64,000 nucleotides of DNA from Anarhynchus alexandrinus (Eukaryota > Chordata > Aves > Charadriiformes > Charadriidae), in NCBI GenBank assembly GCA_008711295.1, contig VUYV01000063.1, positions 144,397-208,396 on the forward strand, read 5' to 3'. Of the stretch, positions 60,201-64,000 are shown piece by piece. The first letter of the stretch is position 1. Every line of letters begins with the position of its first letter. The position numbers were made by a program, and so were the translations under genes. The notes beneath the pieces were generated by a model. It saw only the letters and a list, made by a program, of their open reading frames with translations. It made no database searches and had not been told where the DNA came from.

Positions 60201-61250
60201 GGCTCTGGGAGGAGTGTGAGAGGCTTTTCGGAAGGAGTTAAAGCAGCTCTCTTCCTTACTGGCATCTGACGCCTCTTCCTTCCTGGAGCAGCAGCAGCTC
60301 GTTGCCCCCCTGGGAGAACGGTGGAGCATCTCCTTTGGCTCTCACTAAGTGCTCTGCAACTTCCCGTACCGTAAACCGGTTGCGTAACACAAATCTGCAC
60401 GGCGCAAAACCTCTCGAGCACCGAGCCTTGTAGGAGCCAATGTTGTTTCTCCCAATCCTTCTGTGAGATCTGCTTTCCATATGTCTCTGCCGACGTGCTT
60501 GCCTTCTTCCAAACTGCGAAAGACCAGTCTCCTTCGCCGCTGATTCCACCCCTCTCCCTGCCTCAGCCCGCCTGCCGGCTGCACACAAATGCACGTGTAT
60601 GGGTACCAAATGGTCGGCTTTGCTTTTCTCAGCACCACTCTCCTCTCTGATGCCATCACTACTAAGGACGTAACACCTTGGCTATGTGTTGTGTCCAACC
60701 TCTGCTCGAGCAGTCCCACCACCATACCGGGGACAGAAGCCATAGTAGGATGGGACTTCCCTTTGCATTTCCCAGGACAAAGCTCATCTACTACCATGAA
60801 ACAACTACCAAAAGAGAAAGATTCAGCTTCAGAACTAAGCGCAAGTTACAAAAGTTGTATTTACTATCAACTTCCCAAACTCCCTCTTTTCCATGAGCCA
60901 CCTTAGAAGAACAAGACAGTTGAACGGATCTGCTCTGGATTTCTTTTACAAACCTCTCACAGCTGCAAATCCTTTACAAGGTGATTTTTACTTAGCAAAG
61001 CACCTGTTTTTCACCCCGAGCACTACCTTCCCTCTGACAAATATCTCTTACAGTCCAGAACTTTACAATATTGAGCCACGACCAAATTCATTATCCCCAC
61101 ACACTCTTGTCCTGTCAATATTACATGATTGCCATCTCTCTTTCTCCTCCTCAGCTGCTACCATGATTCACGTTGCCGTTAGCTTTCACAAGTGACCTCC
61201 TTTGCTTTATTGTAGCCCATAGTGTCACTAATCTTAAAATTATCTCTAAA

Positions 61251-61327
61251 TATAGACAGACATAGACAGATGTGTATATATATAGACAGATGTGTATATA
61301 TATAGATGTATATATATATAGACAGAT
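61251..61327. repeat. Minisatellite of GACAGATGTGTATATATATA-type units
   Basis: Three to four imperfect ~20-bp units alternating TAGACAGA with GTGTATATATA. Chance minus-strand ORFs here encode a repeating Ile-Tyr-rich peptide that is an artefact of the repeat. Confidence 0.9.
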
Positions 61328-62520
61328 GCCTTCTGCCACTTCTGAGGATCTTCTTTGAACCCCTCAGTAAAAGAGCCAGCTCTGCCCTTCCCGTGGGACC
61401 CTATCCCTCCTTCTCCAGTGAAGAGCCACCGGTCCTTGCCCACTATTCATGCTTTTGTGGTGACGCAGCCAAGTAAGCTCCTTCCATGCCTCCTGCTCTG
61501 CAGCTCTTGCAAATCCAGCTCCGCTCCGCTGTCATCACAGCACGTCCCACCTCCTGCTGCTGCAGCATGTCCCATCCCCTTGCCTGAGGTCCTTTTCTCT
61601 GGGGTCACCGGGGACATCGCGTCCCACCGGCTTCCAGCTTGAAGTCCTCTCCTGCTTCATTCTCAGAGATCCAAGAGCCTCATTTTTTTTTTCCTTTGTG
61701 CTTTAATCACCTCTAACTCTGAAGCACTTTTTCTGTTCCAGGAGACCTGGATGATCCTTCCAGCTACCTTCCAGCTCGATTTCCATGCTAATGCTCCAGT
61801 CTTCAGATAGTTCAATCAAGTTTAAAGTCTCAATTTTTGCTCTTTGCACAGCTACCTACCACTCAACTGGGCCTAGTGAAGCACGGATGGCAACCCAGCC
61901 ATTTATAATGGTCAAAAAGCCACAATAGTTTATCAATTATTTTTGTACAGCACCCTCTCTACAGCAGAGCACACTGGGTCCGTATCTATTAACAATTTTC
62001 ATTTTCAGAGGGTTTTTTCTTCTTGAGAGCATCGCAGTGAGCTAGTCGGATTGGCTTATCTGTTCATTAATAGGAGCAGAGGCCAGCCCGACACATCGCA
62101 GTTTTAGGCTGAGTAAACCAAAAAACGTGGTAAGTTGCAGCACAAGAACAGGAATATTATGATTTCATGTAAAACCGAAATATCAGAAATGAAGAAAATA
62201 GAAACATTCAACCACATGCATAACTAAACCGCTTTTAAATGGCAAACGTCCAAAACGGAACAATAGTTCTTAACACACAGCCAGTACTGCACCTCAAAGT
62301 CAGGCAGATCATACAAAAATAACTGAAAACTAGTCAACATCAGTGCTGATCGGTACTATATTTAAAAGCAATTTGAGCTTTAATAATTCAACAGAATTTA
62401 ATCTGCTGGTAATAAGAATGGTGGGTTGGTTTTCTTTTTTTTTCTAAAGCATGCTGTGGATGGATATTCTATCTCTGTAAGGTACACCCCAATTTTACCA
62501 AGTGCCGGGCGTGGGGCCAA

Positions 62521-62560
62521 ACACACACACACACAGACGCACAGACACACAGAGACATAC
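62521..62560. repeat. (CA)n microsatellite with interruptions
   Basis: (AC)7-8 followed by ACAGACGCACAGACACACAGAG-like decay. Probably length-variable. Confidence 0.9.
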
Positions 62561-64000
62561 AAAGCCCCCGTGTTCGCTGGATCAGGCCCACAAACTGCAG
62601 AAACCAAGATCAAGCAAGAAATCCACTAATAGATTTAACATGCAACATTTGAAACCGAGCAACATTACGGATATTTATTTTACCCACAAGTCCTCTATTA
62701 GAATTTTGTTTCAGAAATTTTCAATTTCAAACTTGCAAGTGTTCAGTGGAATTCCTTTTTATGTCTTGCTTCACACTGTTAATAACAGTTGCAGTGCTAA
62801 TGACCTAACTCGTGAACGTACAGAGGAAAAACAGCACTTCATGAAATATTGATACACACTTGGAAATTTGACAATTATCTCCAGAGCTCCTTGGTAAAAT
62901 CTGAAAGCAAATAAATAGCAAACATTTCCTGTACTCATTAAAATACTGAAAAACAGAGAAAGAAACCTACTCATTATCCATTTGACAAATATAACCTATT
63001 ATTTTTAATAATGCACAGGCATTCAATGCATGGAATTTACAGCTTCTCTTGCTTAAAGAAACCATTGGTTTTGAAGATCTAATTTTAAGAAACGCAATAA
63101 AAGTAAGTTATGTGGAGCTGGTTGCTTTTGCAGAAGAGGGTAAAATCCTTCTTCTATTGAAATCAATGACAAAACTACCATTTTTCAGATGGAAGCAGAA
63201 CTTCCCTCACTGCCCTATTCTGGAAGCTGTTTTTCCAGAAAGATAGTCTCCAAAAATTAGAAATACTAATTTCATTGGCCTTCCCCATGCAAGCTTCAGA
63301 AATAGAAAACTGGAGTAAAAAAAGAGCTGATGAGCCCGAGCGTGGGGCTGCTAGTCCACAAGATATTTCTCTGTATCTTGCTTATCGTATGCCAGCGAGA
63401 TGGTACACAGGTTTGCCCTCCGGCCAGAGCACGACACGGGAGATGCCACGCTGTCGCTCAGGAGCCCGTGCTTTTAGGGTGAACAGCAAGTACAGAGAAT
63501 ACTTTCCTCTGCTGAATAAATATGAACCATAAGGGGGAAACTTCTCATGCAGAGCATGACAGGTTGCTCGGCATTGCATTACAGTGCAATCATCGGTGTT
63601 ATTATAGTAATTCTGCTTTCTGGACCTTTTAGCCCTGACTGTGGATGAAACAGAACCACAACTGCTGCAAACAAGAATGAAATGGAAATTTAAGATTCTT
63701 TAGCCAAATGTTTCAGTTGGTAAGAGAACAACTTCCACTCTTATTCAGGTCCATTCAACATGAGCAAGAATTCAAGGATGGGGAAAGCTTGAGATCAATA
63801 GGAACTGCAACTGCTGGCCAGGTGGGATAACGAAAGCTGTATTTAGGCTTTCGTGATTACTTTGGTGTCCCAACAGGATGGTCTCGGTACTGATAAGCTC
63901 TCTGCTGTCCATACTGAATACTCTCTTTTATCTTTCATAATACACACTAATCAAGATTCCGTTCACCGACAAAGCAAAATATATGCACTTGCATGAACTA

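Larger units (their letters stand above)
50651..64000 (-). other. CTBP2 5' intron, distal part
   Basis: About 13.3 kb of non-coding sequence, apart from microsatellites at 61251-61327 and 62521-62560 and an A-rich tract at 51231-51275. I looked on the minus strand for the CtBP2 start peptide exon and found no match. I saw no RIBEYE A-domain ORF of about 1.7 kb either. ORFs here (up to 175 codons, 56004-56531) occur as overlapping sets on both strands and show no family features. Confidence 0.65.

Noticed and set aside
60256..60797. 117- to 150-codon ORFs on the - strand
   Set aside because: No recognisable motif. I considered a CTBP2 upstream exon, but the peptide does not contain the CtBP2 start or RIBEYE-like sequence.
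61251..61327. Possible CRISPR-like array
   Set aside because: The units are short, AT-rich and contiguous without unique spacers, in a vertebrate genome. It is a minisatellite.

Overview
The window is vertebrate, and almost certainly bird, chromosomal DNA. It has short exons with GT-AG introns, and four 3'-end fragments of CR1 LINEs of the avian type. Two genes can be read exon by exon. The order, a TRABID deubiquitinase gene meeting a CtBP2 gene tail to tail, matches the ZRANB1-CTBP2 neighbourhood of human 10q26.

Left part (1-15229, + strand): the last seven coding exons of ZRANB1. They encode residues 335-708 if the protein is 708 aa as in human. The OTU catalytic core is complete, and the nucleophile Cys443 and catalytic His585 fall exactly at their known numbers. 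The upstream exons with the three NZF zinc fingers lie left of the window. From 15230 to about 20192 there is 3' UTR or intergenic sequence with no gene I can recognise.

Right part (about 20193-64000, - strand): CTBP2. Eight coding exons, from the G20/I21 junction to the stop, are intact and in phase (residues 21-445 of the 445-aa short form). They carry the PXDLS-binding/substrate domain, the Rossmann NAD(H) domain and the dehydrogenase-like R272/E301/H321/W324 residues. The exon with the first 19-20 residues and the large RIBEYE-specific exon were not found, so 38532-64000 is read as 5' intron.

The most notable structural feature is at 21485-27422. The CTBP2 terminal exon and about 2.5-2.8 kb around it occur twice in direct orientation, and both copies abut a 646-base N gap exactly. 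The copies differ by about 1% plus one 264-base length difference with an N at its junction. This looks like two haplotypes, or two unmerged contig ends, placed side by side rather than a true duplicated exon. A second, 250-base direct repeat in a ZRANB1 intron also has an N at its junction.

No bacterial-type system, CRISPR array, tRNA, rRNA or novel protein-coding gene was found. The many small ORFs are chance ORFs, CR1 remnants or readings of the exons in the wrong frame or strand.
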